Positions 34,303 to 42,708 are shown, counted from the first letter of the stretch. The stretch: 64,000 nucleotides of DNA from Streptomyces sp. HUAS MG91 (GCF_040529335.1 NZ_CP159534.1:5208001-5272000); one strand, 5' to 3'. The notes: generated by a model from the letters alone, not told the origin. Numbers and translations: made by a program.

Positions 34303-35279
34303 CAGGCGGCCGCCTTCGCTGAGGTGACCCGCCGCCGCAGCCTGCGCAGCCGCGCGGCCCGGTCCAGGTCCATGGTGTCGAGGACGTCGGCGAGCAGCGG
34401 CTGCGGCATCCGGTCCAGCGCCGCCGCGCTCATCGCGCGCAGCCGCTTGGCGACCGCGGGCTCGAACTTCTCGATCTCCGCCAGGTGGTGGGCGATGATC
34501 GCGCAGTAGGTGCGGACGGCCTTGGGGAGCAGCGTGTCGGCGTCCCGGTCCGCGGCCGTCTCGGAGAGGACCTCGTCGAAGGCGCGGATGAAGTCGAGCT
34601 GGCGCACGTCGCCGATCTGCGTCAGGGAGGTCGTCACCCCGCGCCGGTAGAAGACGCCGAGCAGGCTGACGGCGGCGAACGACTCGGCCTCCCGGTGCAG
34701 CCGCCAGATCCACGGCCGGTCCTCGGCGGTGCGCAGCCCGTCCGTGAAGTGCAGCAGCCCGCGCTCCAGGAGGCGCCGGTGGTAGATCCCGGCCCAGGCG
34801 TACGCGTAGTCGACGGAGGTGGTGCGGTCGGCGGGCAGGATCGCCTCGCGCGGGACCAGCGCCTCGTTCCGCACGCCCACCGGCACCCGGGACACCGAGC
34901 GGGCCCGGCCCTTGGTCTGTACATGGTCCGTGCGGACGAAGTCGACGCCCAACTCCTCGATGGCGGCGAGCAGTTCGGCCAGATATCCGGGGGCGAGCCA
35001 GTCGTCGCCGTCGAGGAACGTCAGATACGCGCCGCGCGCCGCGTCCAGGCCCGTGTTGCGGGCCGTGGCCAGACCTCCGTTCTTCTCGTGTCTGACGAGG
35101 ACCGCGCCGGGCAGCTCGCGTTCCGCGCGCGCGAGTATCGCCGGGGTCTCGTCCTGGGAGCAGTCGTCGACGAGAATGAATTCGAAATCGTCGCGTGTGT
35201 TTGTGCGAAGACTCCTGAGGGTGTCGGGCGCGTATTGCTGCACGTTGTAGAACGGCACGATGACGGAGAGCTTGACCAC
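34302..35279 (-). CDS. GT2 glycosyltransferase, copy 2
   Basis: 325 residues. VVKLSVIVPFYNVQQYAPDT, FEFILVDDCSQDETPAILAR and YLTFLDGDDWLAPGYLAELL define the GT-A core with DxD. AEDRPWIWRLHREAESFAAV and FYRRGVTTSLTQIGD are shared with copy 1. The start is GTG at 35279 with no clear SD. It is the first gene of the leftward operon; a divergent gene begins about 200 bp away. Confidence 0.88.
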   Translation of the reverse strand: MVKLSVIVPFYNVQQYAPDTLRSLRTNTRDDFEFILVDDCSQDETPAILARAERELPGAVLVRHEKNGGLATARNTGLDAARGAYLTFLDGDDWLAPGYLAELLAAIEELGVDFVRTDHVQTKGRARSVSRVPVGVRNEALVPREAILPADRTTSVDYAYAWAGIYHRRLLERGLLHFTDGLRTAEDRPWIWRLHREAESFAAVSLLGVFYRRGVTTSLTQIGDVRQLDFIRAFDEVLSETAADRDADTLLPKAVRTYCAIIAHHLAEIEKFEPAVAKRLRAMSAAALDRMPQPLLADVLDTMDLDRAARLRRLRRRVTSAKAAA

Positions 35280-35427
35280 CCGTCGGACGCTAAGGGACCG
35301 CCTGACATGCGGATTGGCCGACGGCTTGATGTCGGATGAACGACATGTGTCGGAATGGTGAACCGCCGCCGCCACAGCCGAATTCCCGGACTGATTCGCC
35401 ATTCGGCGATCTGTTGTTAACCGTTTG

Positions 35428-35456
35428 TTGCGTTCTGGTTGGGCCGCGGCTAGGAA
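35428..35456 (+). promoter_or_regulatory. probable housekeeping (HrdB-type) promoter
   Basis: TTGCGT, 17 bp, TAGGAA; the next gene starts 21 bp after the -10 box with no SD, so a very short leader is expected. The 35280-35477 stretch is otherwise a divergent promoter region. Confidence 0.5.
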
Positions 35457-35477
35457 TCCCTTTCTACGTTCTTCCAC

Positions 35478-36809
35478 GTGCCAGTAAGCAGCAATACGAG
35501 GACCGAAAAGGCGCCCGGGGGACCGCTCAGGGCCGCCGTGCTCGCCGACTCCGACACCCGCTGGAAGTGGGGCTCGCTCACCGCCGCCCGCCTGCTCGGC
35601 GACGACGCGCGGCTCGACGGATACCTGCTCCGGGGCCGCGCCACCCCGACGCCGCGCCAGCTCGGCGAGGTGGGCGTGCGCGCCGACCGCATGAGCGAGG
35701 TCACCGCCGTCGAGTTCCTGCGCGAGATGGAGCGCGCGCACCAGGAGTACGACGTGGTCGTCCTCGCCCTCGTCGGCGGAGCCGTCCAGGCCGTACTGCA
35801 CGGACTCGGGCACGTCTGGCGCGAGGTCTCCGACCGGCCGGTGGTCGTCACCGGCTACGTCGGCGTCGTCTACGAGAAGCTGGCCGACGGGCTGCTGCTG
35901 CGCCACGGCGCGGACGTCGTCCTCGCCAACTCGGCCTACGACGCGGAGCGTTTCCGCGCCGTGTACGAGGGCGTGGGCGCCGACGCCTCCGCGGTCACCG
36001 AGTGCGCGCTGCCGTTCCTCGGCGGCGCCCCCCACACGGCGGAGCACGACCCGTACACGGTCGTCTTCGCGGCGCAGCCGTCCGTGCCGGACACCCCGGC
36101 CGACCGGATGTACCTCCTCGACCGCCTGGTGCGGCACGCCCGTCGGCACCCCGACCGCGAGGTGCTGCTCAAGCTGCGCAGCAAGCCCGGCGAACACACC
36201 ACGCACATCGAGGAGATCCCCTACCAGAAGCTCGCGCAGCGCATCGAGGTCCCCGCCAACTTCCGTCTGGTGTACGGGAACATGGGCGAGGTCCTGGACC
36301 GCGCCGACCTGCTCGTCACGGTCAGCTCCACCGCGGCCCTCGAAGCCCTGCACCGGCGTATCCCGACCGCCCTCCTCACCGACCTCGGGGTCCGCGAGGC
36401 CCTGGGCAACCACCACTTCACCGGCTCCGGCTGCCTGGTCTCCTGGGACCAGCTCGACGCGGGCCTGCGCCCCGAGCCGGACCCCGCCTGGGTCGCCCGG
36501 CAGGGCGTCGCCGCCGACGGCACGTACGAGCGGGCCTTCGACGGGGCGCGTGCCAGGGTCACCGCCCTGCTCGGCCGCGACCGGCCGGCCCTCGCGCCGT
36601 ACTACTCCCGCACCACGGCCCCCGGCTACCTGCCGCGCGTCCTGGCCCGCCACCACCTCGCGCCCGACGGCAGCCCGCTGCCCGGCGCCCCGGCGGCCGA
36701 CAAGGATCCCGGCGCCGTCCGCCAGATCGTCCGCCGGGCCGCCCGCGGCGCCTACCGGCACGGCGTGCAGCGCGTCGCGCCCGTCATCCGGCGGATGGGG
36801 GAGCTGTGA
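35478..36809 (+). CDS. DUF6716 family protein, putative glycosyltransferase
   Basis: 443 residues, probably GT-B-like. AAVLADSDTRWKWGSLTAAR opens it; ADVVLANSAYDAERFRAVYE and VVFAAQPSVPDTPADRMYLL are in the middle; VLLKLRSKPGEHTTHIEEIP and LVTVSSTAALEALHRRIPTA lie in the donor-binding half. The 'K.R..PGEHTTH' and 'VSSTAALEAL' patterns mirror the PHP and CFSTA segments of polysialyltransferase-like proteins. It is the first gene of the nonulosonate operon, followed after 38 bp by the CMP-sugar synthetase. Role in sugar transfer is inferred from context. GTG start, no SD. Confidence 0.7.
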   Translation: MPVSSNTRTEKAPGGPLRAAVLADSDTRWKWGSLTAARLLGDDARLDGYLLRGRATPTPRQLGEVGVRADRMSEVTAVEFLREMERAHQEYDVVVLALVGGAVQAVLHGLGHVWREVSDRPVVVTGYVGVVYEKLADGLLLRHGADVVLANSAYDAERFRAVYEGVGADASAVTECALPFLGGAPHTAEHDPYTVVFAAQPSVPDTPADRMYLLDRLVRHARRHPDREVLLKLRSKPGEHTTHIEEIPYQKLAQRIEVPANFRLVYGNMGEVLDRADLLVTVSSTAALEALHRRIPTALLTDLGVREALGNHHFTGSGCLVSWDQLDAGLRPEPDPAWVARQGVAADGTYERAFDGARARVTALLGRDRPALAPYYSRTTAPGYLPRVLARHHLAPDGSPLPGAPAADKDPGAVRQIVRRAARGAYRHGVQRVAPVIRRMGEL

Positions 36810-36847
36810 GCACCCGCACCGACCGACTCCCTGAAGGAGAAGCGCAC

Positions 36848-38143
36848 ATGACCGACCCGGAAGCGGTCCAGGCCGCCCCCGTCCGCCGCGTCCTCGCCGT
36901 GATCCCGGCGCGCGGCGGCTCCAAGGGCGTACCGGCCAAGAACCTCGCCCCGGTCGGCGGCGTGCCCCTGGTGGCACGGGCCGTGCGCGAGTGCCGGGCC
37001 ACCCGGCACGTCACGGACGTCGTGGTCTCCACCGACGACGCGGCCATCGCCGCCGCCGCCCGGGAGGCGGGCGCCGAGGTCGTCACCCGGCCCGCCGCCA
37101 TCGCCGGCGACAAGGCCACCTCCGAGGCGGCCGTGCTGCACGCCATGGACGCCCACGAGGCGCTCCAGGGCGCGGCCGTGGACGTGGTGCTGCTCGTGCA
37201 GTGCACCAGCCCGTTCATCGTCCGCGAGGACATCGACGGAGTGGTCGCCGCCATCGTCGAGGGCGGAGCCGACAGCGCGCTTACCGTCGCCCCGTTCCAC
37301 GGTTTCGTGTGGCGCGACGCCGCCGACGAGCCGCGGGGCATCGCCGGTGAGCGGGCCGCGTCCGTGGGCGGCACCGGCACCCTCGTCACCGAGGCGCCCG
37401 CCACCAGCGGCGGCTACGGCGTCAACCACGACAAGTCCTTCCGGCCGCGCCGCCAGGACCGCCCCCAGGACCTCCTGGAGACCGGCGCCGTGTACGCGAT
37501 GGAGGCCACCGGCTTCCGCCGCCACGAGCACCGCTTCTTCGGCCGTACGGAACTGGTGCGCACCGACCCCGCGCGCGTCCTGGAGATCGACGACCCGCAC
37601 GACCTGGCCCGCGCCCGCGCGCTGGCCCCCCTCTTCGACCAGCGCACCCTTCCGACGATGGAAGACATCGACGCGGTCGTCCTCGACTTCGACGGCACCC
37701 AGACCGACGACAAGGTGCTGATCGACTCCGACGGACGGGAGTTCGTCACCGTGCACCGCGGTGACGGCCTCGGCATCGCGGCCCTCCGCAAGAGCGGCCT
37801 GACGATGCTGATCCTGTCCACGGAGGTGAACCCGGTGGTCGCCGCCCGGGCCCGGAAGCTCAAGATCCCGGTCCTGCACGGCATCGACCGCAAGGACCTC
37901 GCACTGAAGCAGTGGTGCGAGGAGCAGGGCATCGCGCCGGAGCGCGTGCTCTACGTCGGCAACGACGTCAACGACCTCCCGTGCTTCGCCGCAGTCGGCT
38001 GGCCCGTGGCGGTCGCGAGCGCCCACGACGTCGTACGCGGCGCCGCACGCGCGGTCACCACCGTCCCCGGTGGCGAAGGCGCGATCCGGGAGATCGCCAG
38101 CTGGATCCTCGGCCCCTCTCTCGACACCCTCGAAACCAAGTAA
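36848..38143 (+). CDS. neuA: CMP-nonulosonate synthetase fused to HAD phosphatase
   Basis: 431 residues. Part one (about 1-260) is a NeuA-type cytidylyltransferase: RVLAVIPARGGSKGVPAKNL, VTDVVVSTDDAAIAAAAREA, VLLVQCTSPFIVREDIDGVV and ETGAVYAMEATGF. It makes CMP-Kdn or CMP-sialate from CTP. Part two (about 272-431) is a KdsC-like HAD phosphatase with nucleophile D280 in LDFDGTQTDD, TEVNPVVAARARKLKIPVLH and GNDVNDLPCF, so it looks active and could dephosphorylate Kdn-9-P before activation. The ATG was chosen for AAGGAG 8 nt upstream; GTG 36806 is in frame. Downstream NeuB supports the pathway. Confidence 0.9.
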   Translation: MTDPEAVQAAPVRRVLAVIPARGGSKGVPAKNLAPVGGVPLVARAVRECRATRHVTDVVVSTDDAAIAAAAREAGAEVVTRPAAIAGDKATSEAAVLHAMDAHEALQGAAVDVVLLVQCTSPFIVREDIDGVVAAIVEGGADSALTVAPFHGFVWRDAADEPRGIAGERAASVGGTGTLVTEAPATSGGYGVNHDKSFRPRRQDRPQDLLETGAVYAMEATGFRRHEHRFFGRTELVRTDPARVLEIDDPHDLARARALAPLFDQRTLPTMEDIDAVVLDFDGTQTDDKVLIDSDGREFVTVHRGDGLGIAALRKSGLTMLILSTEVNPVVAARARKLKIPVLHGIDRKDLALKQWCEEQGIAPERVLYVGNDVNDLPCFAAVGWPVAVASAHDVVRGAARAVTTVPGGEGAIREIASWILGPSLDTLETK

Positions 38144-38157
38144 GGAACGCATCCCTC

Positions 38158-39099
38158 ATGTCTGCTCTCAACTCCCGCCTCCGCACCTTCGGTTCGCGCA
38201 CCGCGGGCCCCGGTCAGCCCGTCTACATCACGGGTGAGATCGGCATCAACCACAACGGCGACCTGGAGAACGCGTTCAAGCTGATCGACGTCGCCGCCGA
38301 GGCCGGCTGCGACGCCGTCAAGTTCCAGAAGCGCACCCCCGAGATCTGCACCCCGCGCGACCAGTGGGACATCGAGCGCGACACCCCGTGGGGTCGCATG
38401 ACGTACATCGACTACCGCCACCGCGTCGAGTTCGGCGAGGACGAGTACCGCAAGATCGACGAGCACTGCAAGAAGCGCGGCATCGACTGGTTCGCCTCCC
38501 CGTGGGACACCGAGGCCGTCGCCTTCCTGGAGAAGTTCGACGTCCCCGCCCACAAGGTCGCCTCGGCCTCCCTGACCGACGACGAGCTGCTGCGCGCCCT
38601 GCGCGCCACCGGCCGCACGGTCATCCTCTCCACCGGCATGTCGACGCCGAAGCAGATCCGCCACGCGGTCGAGGTCCTCGGCTCGGACAACATCCTCATG
38701 TGCCACGCCACGTCCACGTACCCGTCGGTGGCCGAGGAGCTCAACCTCCGCGTCATCAACACCCTCCAGGCCGAGTACCCGAACGTCCCGATCGGCTACT
38801 CCGGCCACGAGACCGGCCTCCAGACCACCCTCGCGGCCGTCGCCCTCGGCGCCACCTTCGTCGAGCGCCACATCACCCTCGACCGCGCCATGTGGGGCTC
38901 CGACCAGGCCGCCTCGGTGGAGCCGCAGGGCCTGACGCGCCTGGTCCGCGACATCCGCACCATCGAGGCCTCCCTCGGTGACGGCGTCAAGAAGGTCTAC
39001 GAGTCCGAGCTCGGCCCGATGAAGAAGCTCCGCCGCGTCGCGGGCGTCGTCGCCGAGTCCGAGATCGCCGTCGCCGCCGGCGAGCCGGTCGGCGTCTGA
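38158..39099 (+). CDS. neuB: nonulosonate (Kdn/sialate-type) synthase
   Basis: 313 residues. VYITGEIGINHNGDLENAFK, AGCDAVKFQKRTPEICTPRD, DWFASPWDTEAVAFLEKFDV, VILSTGMSTPKQIRHAV, GYSGHETGLQTTLAAVALGA and FVERHITLDRAMWGSDQAAS give the complete NeuB TIM barrel that condenses a hexose with phosphoenolpyruvate. The antifreeze-like C-terminal domain of the usual 340-350 aa NeuB is absent: the protein ends at IAVAAGEPVGV. Fourteen bases separate it from neuA. With a HAD domain in the partner, a hexose-6-phosphate acceptor (Kdn-9-P synthase) is likely. Confidence 0.9.
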   Translation: MSALNSRLRTFGSRTAGPGQPVYITGEIGINHNGDLENAFKLIDVAAEAGCDAVKFQKRTPEICTPRDQWDIERDTPWGRMTYIDYRHRVEFGEDEYRKIDEHCKKRGIDWFASPWDTEAVAFLEKFDVPAHKVASASLTDDELLRALRATGRTVILSTGMSTPKQIRHAVEVLGSDNILMCHATSTYPSVAEELNLRVINTLQAEYPNVPIGYSGHETGLQTTLAAVALGATFVERHITLDRAMWGSDQAASVEPQGLTRLVRDIRTIEASLGDGVKKVYESELGPMKKLRRVAGVVAESEIAVAAGEPVGV

Positions 39100-39120
39100 T
39101 CCACCGGTTCGTCGAGCCAC

Positions 39121-39155
39121 GGGCGGTCCGGCACGGTCGACGTGCCGGGCCGCCC
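39121..39155 (+). terminator. hairpin after neuB
   Basis: GGGCGGTCCGGCAC and GTGCCGGGCCGCCC pair (one G.T) over a 7-nt loop, between neuB and the next gene. It may attenuate rather than stop transcription, since the next gene starts 23 bp later. Confidence 0.6.
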
Positions 39156-39178
39156 CGGCGTCCCTCGGGAGGGGTCGC

Positions 39179-40207
39179 ATGTCCAGCAGCGGTACGTTGT
39201 GCTTCGTCGAGAGCCCGGTACAGCTCCTCAACGTTCTCGAATGGGCCCACCTCGACGGGGGCCGTGCCACCGTCGTCGTGCTCTCGCCCACCGATCCGAT
39301 GACCCGCGGACAGCTCCGCCGTGTCGCCGAACTCGCCCGCGAGGAAGGCCACACGGTGCGCTGGGAGGAGGCCCGCGGCGGCGCGGCCGCTCCCTTCCAG
39401 ACCATCGGCGGCCTCGCCGGGCCGCTGCGCGCGGCGGACCGGATAGTGCTCGGCGACCCGTTCTCCCGCTACGTACAGCTGCTGCTCACCATCACCCGCG
39501 CCCGCGAGCTGGTCGTCGTCGACGACGGCACCGCCACCATGGAGTTCGTCAGCCAGCTCGCGGGCGGCGAACGCCTGGTGCGCTGGCACCGGCGCGGGGG
39601 CCGGCCCGGTCCCCGCGACCTCGTCTTCGGGCCCGTCGCCTCGGCGGCCCGAAGACGGCTCACGCCGCGCGCCGGGGGCCGCCGCTCGGTCTCCCTGTTC
39701 ACCTCCATGCCGGTGGAGGGGGTGCCGGAGGGGGTGACGGTCACCGAGAACACGTACGCCTGGACGCGGGGCCGGTTCGGCCCGCCCCGCATCACCCGCG
39801 GGGCCGACCTCGTCGGAACGTCCCTGGTGGAAACCGGAGTCGTCGACCTCGACCGCTATCTCGTCGCGGTCCGTGAACTGGCCGCCGCGCACGGCGCCAC
39901 GCGCTACTTCGCGCATCGCCGCGAGAGCGCCGACAAACTCCATCGCCTCGCCACCGAGACCGGCCTGGAGGTCGTCCGCCCCGACCTCCCCCTCGAACTC
40001 ATCGCCCGCCGCGGTCCCATCGGCCGTACGATCCTCAGCTTTCCGTCGACCGTGGTCCACACCCTGCCCATCGCGCTGGAGGGCACGGGCGTCAAGGTCG
40101 CCGTCTGCGAGATCGACCCGGCCTGGCTGACAGCCGGCGTCTCCGCCCACGCCCAGGGTTTCCTCTCCGGCATCACCAACTCGGCCCGAGACATCCGCAC
40201 CGTATGA
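39179..40207 (+). CDS. sialyltransferase-like protein of the polymer locus
   Basis: 342 residues. TLCFVESPVQLLNVLEWAHL and DRIVLGDPFSRYVQLLLTIT are followed by ARELVVVDDGTATMEFVSQL. The opening 'ESPVQL.N..E' and the D-D-G-T turn resemble GT52/lipooligosaccharide sialyltransferases; TRYFAHRRESADKLHRLATE and LSFPSTVVHTLPIALEGTGV fit the donor-binding half (H-R-E...S/T). It is likely the enzyme placing the first nonulosonate residue. GTG/ATG start ambiguity is absent: ATG has GGGAGG 9 nt upstream. The family assignment is by pattern only. Confidence 0.65.
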   Translation: MSSSGTLCFVESPVQLLNVLEWAHLDGGRATVVVLSPTDPMTRGQLRRVAELAREEGHTVRWEEARGGAAAPFQTIGGLAGPLRAADRIVLGDPFSRYVQLLLTITRARELVVVDDGTATMEFVSQLAGGERLVRWHRRGGRPGPRDLVFGPVASAARRRLTPRAGGRRSVSLFTSMPVEGVPEGVTVTENTYAWTRGRFGPPRITRGADLVGTSLVETGVVDLDRYLVAVRELAAAHGATRYFAHRRESADKLHRLATETGLEVVRPDLPLELIARRGPIGRTILSFPSTVVHTLPIALEGTGVKVAVCEIDPAWLTAGVSAHAQGFLSGITNSARDIRTV

Positions 40208-40249
40208 ACCCGCGCCTCTGGGTCGTACGTCGGCTGACGGCCGGTGGGG

Positions 40250-40407
40250 CTTCTCGCGCAGTTCCCCGCGCCCCTGAGATGCGCACTGCGTGCGACATCT
40301 CATCAGAGGCGCGCCACCGCCCTTGATCGGAGGCGCGCGAAGCGCAGCCTCCAGGGGAGGCTGCGCGTCAGCGCATGCCTCAGGGGCGCGGGGAACTGCG
40401 CGAGAAG
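40250..40407. repeat. palindromic miniature element A with 27-bp perfect inverted ends
   Basis: Ends at 40250-40276 and 40381-40407 are perfect complements (core GCAGTTCCCCGCGCCCCTG), and imperfect pairing extends to about 45 bp per arm. The core contains GATGCGCACTGCGTGCG and further small palindromes and has no coding potential. Element B (45041-45140) shares ends and part of the core. Confidence 0.75.
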
Positions 40408-40545
40408 AGGCCACCGGGGCGCGGACGAACGACGACCCAACAGGGGCGCGGGGAACTGCGCGAGAAGAGGCCACCGGGGCGCGGACGAACGACGACCCAA
40501 CAGGGGCGCGGGGAACTGCGCGACCAGCCCCCACCGGGGCCGCGG
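40381..40545. repeat. 60-bp tandem repeat, two perfect copies and a third partial
   Basis: 40381-40440 and 40441-40500 are identical over all 60 bases; 40501-40545 is a diverged third copy. Each begins CAGGGGCGCGGGGAACTGCG, the right arm of element A, so the element end was amplified. This fills most of the 530-bp gap between 40208 and 40737. Confidence 0.9.
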
Positions 40546-40590
40546 AAAAATGACAACCGTGCTGAACCCGAGCCCGGTAAGGTGCGGAGC

Positions 40591-40665
40591 ATGAGCAGTC
40601 CTGAGTCGGACACACCCCAGCCACCGGCGGCCCCCGCCCGGTGGCTGCCCCGCACCACAAGCTGA
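40591..40665 (+). CDS. possible leader peptide of the chloramphenicol exporter
   Basis: A 24-codon frame, MSSPESDTPQPPAAPARWLP then RTTS, with GCGGAGC before the ATG, ending 72 bp before the exporter start. Within it CAGCCACCGG (40618-40627) can pair with CCGGTGGCTG (40638-40647), and the second arm can alternatively pair with GGCAGCACCAC just downstream. Drug-induced stalling would switch the pairing, as in other Cml/Cmx leaders. No other gene fits here. Confidence 0.4.
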   Translation: MSSPESDTPQPPAAPARWLPRTTS

Positions 40666-40737
40666 GGCAGCACCACCGTCGGCACCCGCCGGCCCGCGAC
40701 CAAGTCACCACACCTCTGTACGGTCACGGAGTCCGCT

Positions 40738-41901
40738 GTGCCCCTCACGCTCCATCTGCTCGCCCTCGCCGTCTTCGCGCAGGGCACTTCCGAGTTCATG
40801 CTGTCGGGGCTGATCCCCGACATCGCCCACGACCTGAACGTCTCCGTCCCGGCCGCGGGCACACTCACGTCGGCCTTCGCGGCCGGCATGATCGTCGGCG
40901 CCCCCGCCATGGCGGTGCTCGCCCTGCGCCGCTCGCGCCGGGCGACCCTGCTCGGCTTCCTGACGGTGTTCCTGCTCGCGCACGTGACGGCCGCGCTCAC
41001 CACGAGCTACGCCGTCCTGCTGGCGACCCGCGTCGTCGCGGCGCTCGCCAACGCCGGGTTCCTCGCCGTCGCCCTGGCCACCGCCGCGTCCCTGGTGGCC
41101 CCGGACGCCAAGGGCCGGGCCACGTCGGTGCTGCTCGGCGGAACCACGCTCGCCTGTGTCGCCGGAGTCCCCGGCGGCGCCCTGCTCGGCCAGTTCCTCG
41201 GCTGGCGGGCCGCGTTCTGGGCGGTCGCGGCGCTCTGCCTGCCCGCGCTGGTCGCCGTGGCACGCACGGTCCCGGCGGGCCGGCCCGCCGACGGCGCCCA
41301 CGGGAACGTACGCGATGAACTGCGGGCCCTGCGCCGCCCGCGCCTGCTGGTCGTCCTCGCGCTCGGCGCCCTGGTGAACGCCGCGACGTTCTGCACGTTC
41401 ACCTACCTGGCCACCGTCGCCACCGAGGTGACCGGAGTGGCCCGGCCGTGGATCCCGGTGCTGCTGGCGCTCTTCGGGCTCGGCTCGTTCGCGGGCGTCA
41501 CCGCGGCGGGCCGCTGGTCGGACGCCCGGCCGCTGCCGGTGCTCGCGGGCGGCGGGGCGGCGCTCTGCGCGGGCTGGGCGCTGTTCGCGTACGCGGCCGT
41601 CAGCGTCCCGGCGACCCTCGTGCTCACCTTCGTACAGGGCGCGTTGTCCTTCGCCGTCGGCTCGACGCTGATCGCGCGGGCCCTGTACGCGGCGTCGGGC
41701 GCGCCCCTGCTGGCGGGCGCCTGCGCGACGGCGGCCCTCAACATCGGTGCCGCGCTCGGCCCCTGGACCGGCGGCCTGGCGATCGACGGCGGCCCCGGCG
41801 CCCGGGCCGTGCCGGCGGTGAGCGCCGCGCTGGTGGCGCTGGCGCTCGTGACCGGGGCCGCCGCCGACCGTCAGAGGCTGCGGGCGGCGATGTCGCCGTA
41901 A
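40738..41901 (+). CDS. Cmx/CmlR-type chloramphenicol efflux MFS transporter
   Basis: 387 residues, 12 helices. LHLLALAVFAQGTSEFMLSG, LIPDIAHDLNVSVPAAGTLT, SAFAAGMIVGAPAMAVLALR, RVVAALANAGFLAVALATAA and AGVPGGALLGQFLGWRAAFW match, by memory, the S. lividans CmlR and corynebacterial Cmx proteins nearly segment for segment. It pumps chloramphenicol out by proton antiport. GTG start with ACGGAG 8-9 nt upstream. Its end overlaps the convergent DUF4097 gene by 31 bp. A leader peptide may control it. Confidence 0.85.
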   Translation: MPLTLHLLALAVFAQGTSEFMLSGLIPDIAHDLNVSVPAAGTLTSAFAAGMIVGAPAMAVLALRRSRRATLLGFLTVFLLAHVTAALTTSYAVLLATRVVAALANAGFLAVALATAASLVAPDAKGRATSVLLGGTTLACVAGVPGGALLGQFLGWRAAFWAVAALCLPALVAVARTVPAGRPADGAHGNVRDELRALRRPRLLVVLALGALVNAATFCTFTYLATVATEVTGVARPWIPVLLALFGLGSFAGVTAAGRWSDARPLPVLAGGGAALCAGWALFAYAAVSVPATLVLTFVQGALSFAVGSTLIARALYAASGAPLLAGACATAALNIGAALGPWTGGLAIDGGPGARAVPAVSAALVALALVTGAAADRQRLRAAMSP

Positions 41902-42542
41902 CCGGTGGTCGCGTGGATGGCCAGCCCCGCGGCGGCGCCGTCGGCGTTCTTCAGGGCGTTGCTCACCCGGCCGTAGGAGGTGCCGGCGTCGAGCGTGGCG
42001 GAGACGCCGCGGGCGGCGCCGACGCTCACGTCACCGGCCTCGGTGCGCAGGGTGACCGTGCCGCGCGTGGCCTCGGCGACGCTCAGATCGCCCTTCATGG
42101 TGCTGATCCGCGCGTCGCCGGTCAGGCGGCCGACCGTGATGTCGCCCTCCTTGAGGTCGAGGCGGACGCTCGCGGCCTCGTCCAGCTTGACCGGGCCACG
42201 GGCGCTCTCGAAGGTGACGTCGCCGAGCCGCCCGACGCCCCGCAGTTCGCCGGCGCCCGCGGTCGCCTCGACGTGCGAGCCGGCCGGCAGCTGCACGGTC
42301 ACCTCGACGGTGCCGGACGGGCCGAGGAGCTGGTTCTTCGCGGCCGGGGCGGCGATCCGCAGCCGCCCGTCGGCGTAGCCGACCTCGATCTGCTCGGCCG
42401 CCTTCACGTCGCGGCCCTTGGCGGCGTCGGCGGGCCGGACCTCGACGACGGTGTCCGTCCGGTCGGCGGCGATGAACCGGATGCGGCCCGCGGGGATGTC
42501 GAGGACGGCGGAGATGGTGGCGGGGGTGGCGAACTTCTGCAT
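41871..42542 (-). CDS. DUF4097 beta-helix repeat protein
   Basis: About 223 residues made of short beta repeats: IEVGYADGRLRIAAPA, GTVEVTVQLPAGSHVEATAG, LDLKEGDITVGRLTGDARIS, TMKGDLSVAEATRGTVTLRT and EAGDVSVGAARG. This is the DUF4097 (adhesin-like) fold. No signal peptide or membrane helix is present, so it is cytosolic. ATG 42542 has AAGGAG 6 nt upstream. It is divergent from a HTH regulator whose GTTGC-rich promoter region they share; such pairs are common in Streptomyces. Function unknown. Confidence 0.85.
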   Translation of the reverse strand: MQKFATPATISAVLDIPAGRIRFIAADRTDTVVEVRPADAAKGRDVKAAEQIEVGYADGRLRIAAPAAKNQLLGPSGTVEVTVQLPAGSHVEATAGAGELRGVGRLGDVTFESARGPVKLDEAASVRLDLKEGDITVGRLTGDARISTMKGDLSVAEATRGTVTLRTEAGDVSVGAARGVSATLDAGTSYGRVSNALKNADGAAAGLAIHATTGYGDIAARSL

Positions 42543-42583
42543 CACTTGCTCCTTGACTCGTCGTTTCTGATGAGAGAAACGCT

Positions 42584-42708
42584 ACGTTGCGTTCGAGGAT
42601 CAGGCAACGCATTCGTTGCGCAGAAGAACAGTAATACCAGCTCAGTAAGCCAATTTCGTTGCAACCGGCTCACGACTAACGCAACACCGCACGCACTCTG
42701 CGTTGCAA
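42584..42708. promoter_or_regulatory. cluster of GTTGC/GCAAC operators in a divergent promoter
   Basis: The pentamer occurs at 42586, 42604, 42615, 42658, 42661, 42681 and 42702, with a perfect inverted GCAACG-CATT-CGTTGC at 42604-42619 and the palindrome GTTGCAAC at 42658-42665. The region is A/T-richer than its surroundings and separates the DUF4097 gene and the HTH regulator. Confidence 0.65.

Noticed and set aside
34302..36977. An 891-codon minus frame extending the GT2 gene upstream
   Set aside because: The GT-A domain begins at the GTG at 35279; the rest is antisense to the DUF6716 gene.
24396..40207. Secondary-metabolite gene cluster
   Set aside because: The enzymes are glycosyltransferases, nonulosonate makers and acyltransferases of a wall polymer; no PKS, NRPS, terpene or RiPP core gene is present.
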